A stretch of DNA of 64,000 bases from Numida meleagris (lineage: Eukaryota > Chordata > Aves > Galliformes > Numididae). Below are positions 63,701-64,000 of this stretch, piece by piece (position 1 is the first letter of the stretch; every line of letters begins with the position of its first letter). The notes below the pieces were generated by a model. It searched no databases. It was not told the DNA's origin and was given only the letters and a program-made list of their open reading frames with translations. The translations under genes were made by a program, and so were the position numbers. The stretch covers positions 30,264,450 through 30,328,449 of the forward strand of contig NC_034414.1 of assembly GCF_002078875.1 (NCBI RefSeq). Direction: 5' to 3'.

Positions 63701-64000
63701 TAAATATTCTTAAAATTTTGAAGAGACAGTAAGCCATAAATATTTGGCGAGAATTTCCTAGATCAATCAGGCAACCAGACTAATGAACTCTGTTTCCAAG
63801 CACTTTTTGTTTTGTTTTGTATTTTTAAGTACTGCTGAAATCTCTCAGATTAACAGCATTTTAGAAACTGACGGTCTTTAGTGAACACATGTAGAACTGT
63901 TCAAGACCTAGCAATATAGATCAATGTCTCTTGATTGTATTCTTTCACTGCTTAAGAAACTGTACTCAGGTTCACAAGCTTGAAGGGTTGACTTGTGGGG
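56276..64000. other. Unique non-coding DNA with homopolymer tracts
   Basis: No gene or nameable transposon. Contents include A35 at 57666-57700, T19 at 59553-59571 and several shorter runs. The stretch 61370-61510 is locally GC-rich with several GGG runs and a donor-like CTGTAAGTGG near 61507-61516. It lies in a 132-codon frame (61133-61531) with no recognised domain. This 7.7 kb, like the first 14.6 kb, has no CR1 that I can identify. Confidence 0.65.
57666..57700 (+). repeat. Poly-A tract (35 A)
   Basis: An uninterrupted run of 35 A, the longest homopolymer in the window. No retroposed sequence is recognisable upstream, so it may be a simple repeat expansion. Its exact length is also prone to sequencing or assembly error. 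Confidence 0.95.

Noticed and set aside
1..64000. CRISPR arrays, operons, tRNA or rRNA genes
   Set aside because: No regularly spaced repeats, ribosome binding sites with long frames, or cloverleaf-like conserved RNA boxes were seen; the sequence is vertebrate in character.

Overview
This window looks like vertebrate, specifically avian, nuclear DNA with no recognisable host protein-coding gene. The bird assignment rests on its repeats. At least eleven copies or fragments of the CR1 LINE are present; most that keep their 3' end finish in the ATTCTATG-type microsatellite typical of avian CR1. There is also a 570-bp TA-flanked mariner deletion derivative that resembles, from memory, a galliform (chicken-type) family, and a decayed endogenous retrovirus pol segment. 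The unique DNA is AT-rich and full of short A/T runs, and its open frames are short and overlapping, as expected by chance. It reads as intergenic DNA or the inside of a very large intron.

Layout: 1-14671 is unique sequence with no element I can name. A short CR1 tail lies at 14672-14806 (minus), then more unique sequence. A GC-richer patch with splice-like signals lies at 20880-22200. An old, diverged CR1 occupies 23080-24150 (minus). Four younger-looking CR1 copies follow: 25725-26275 (plus), 28463-29831 (minus, with reverse transcriptase motifs), 31797-32360 (minus) and 33933-35068 (plus). A promoter-like segment with a strong splice donor lies at about 27775-27997. Unique DNA with one canonical G-quadruplex motif runs to 39877. 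The retroviral pol remnant is at 39878-41190 (minus). Unique AT-rich DNA follows, with an inverted pair of octamer motifs at 45361-45409, then the mariner element at 46605-47174. CR1 copies resume at 50489-51063 (plus), in a mixed-orientation cluster at 52709-53865, and at 55846-56275 (minus). From 56276 to the end I see only unique sequence and homopolymer runs.

No genes here work together as a pathway. The coding content is transposon-derived and broken: both CR1 copies that reach the reverse transcriptase catalytic box have lost one of its aspartates, the pol remnant is frameshifted and lacks LTRs, and the mariner copy lacks its catalytic core. I did not find a new biological system. The points most worth a second look are the promoter/donor segment near 27.9 kb, the spliced-exon-like GC-rich patch near 21-22 kb, the octamer dyad near 45.4 kb, the G-quadruplex motif near 38.3 kb, and the structure of the repeat clusters.
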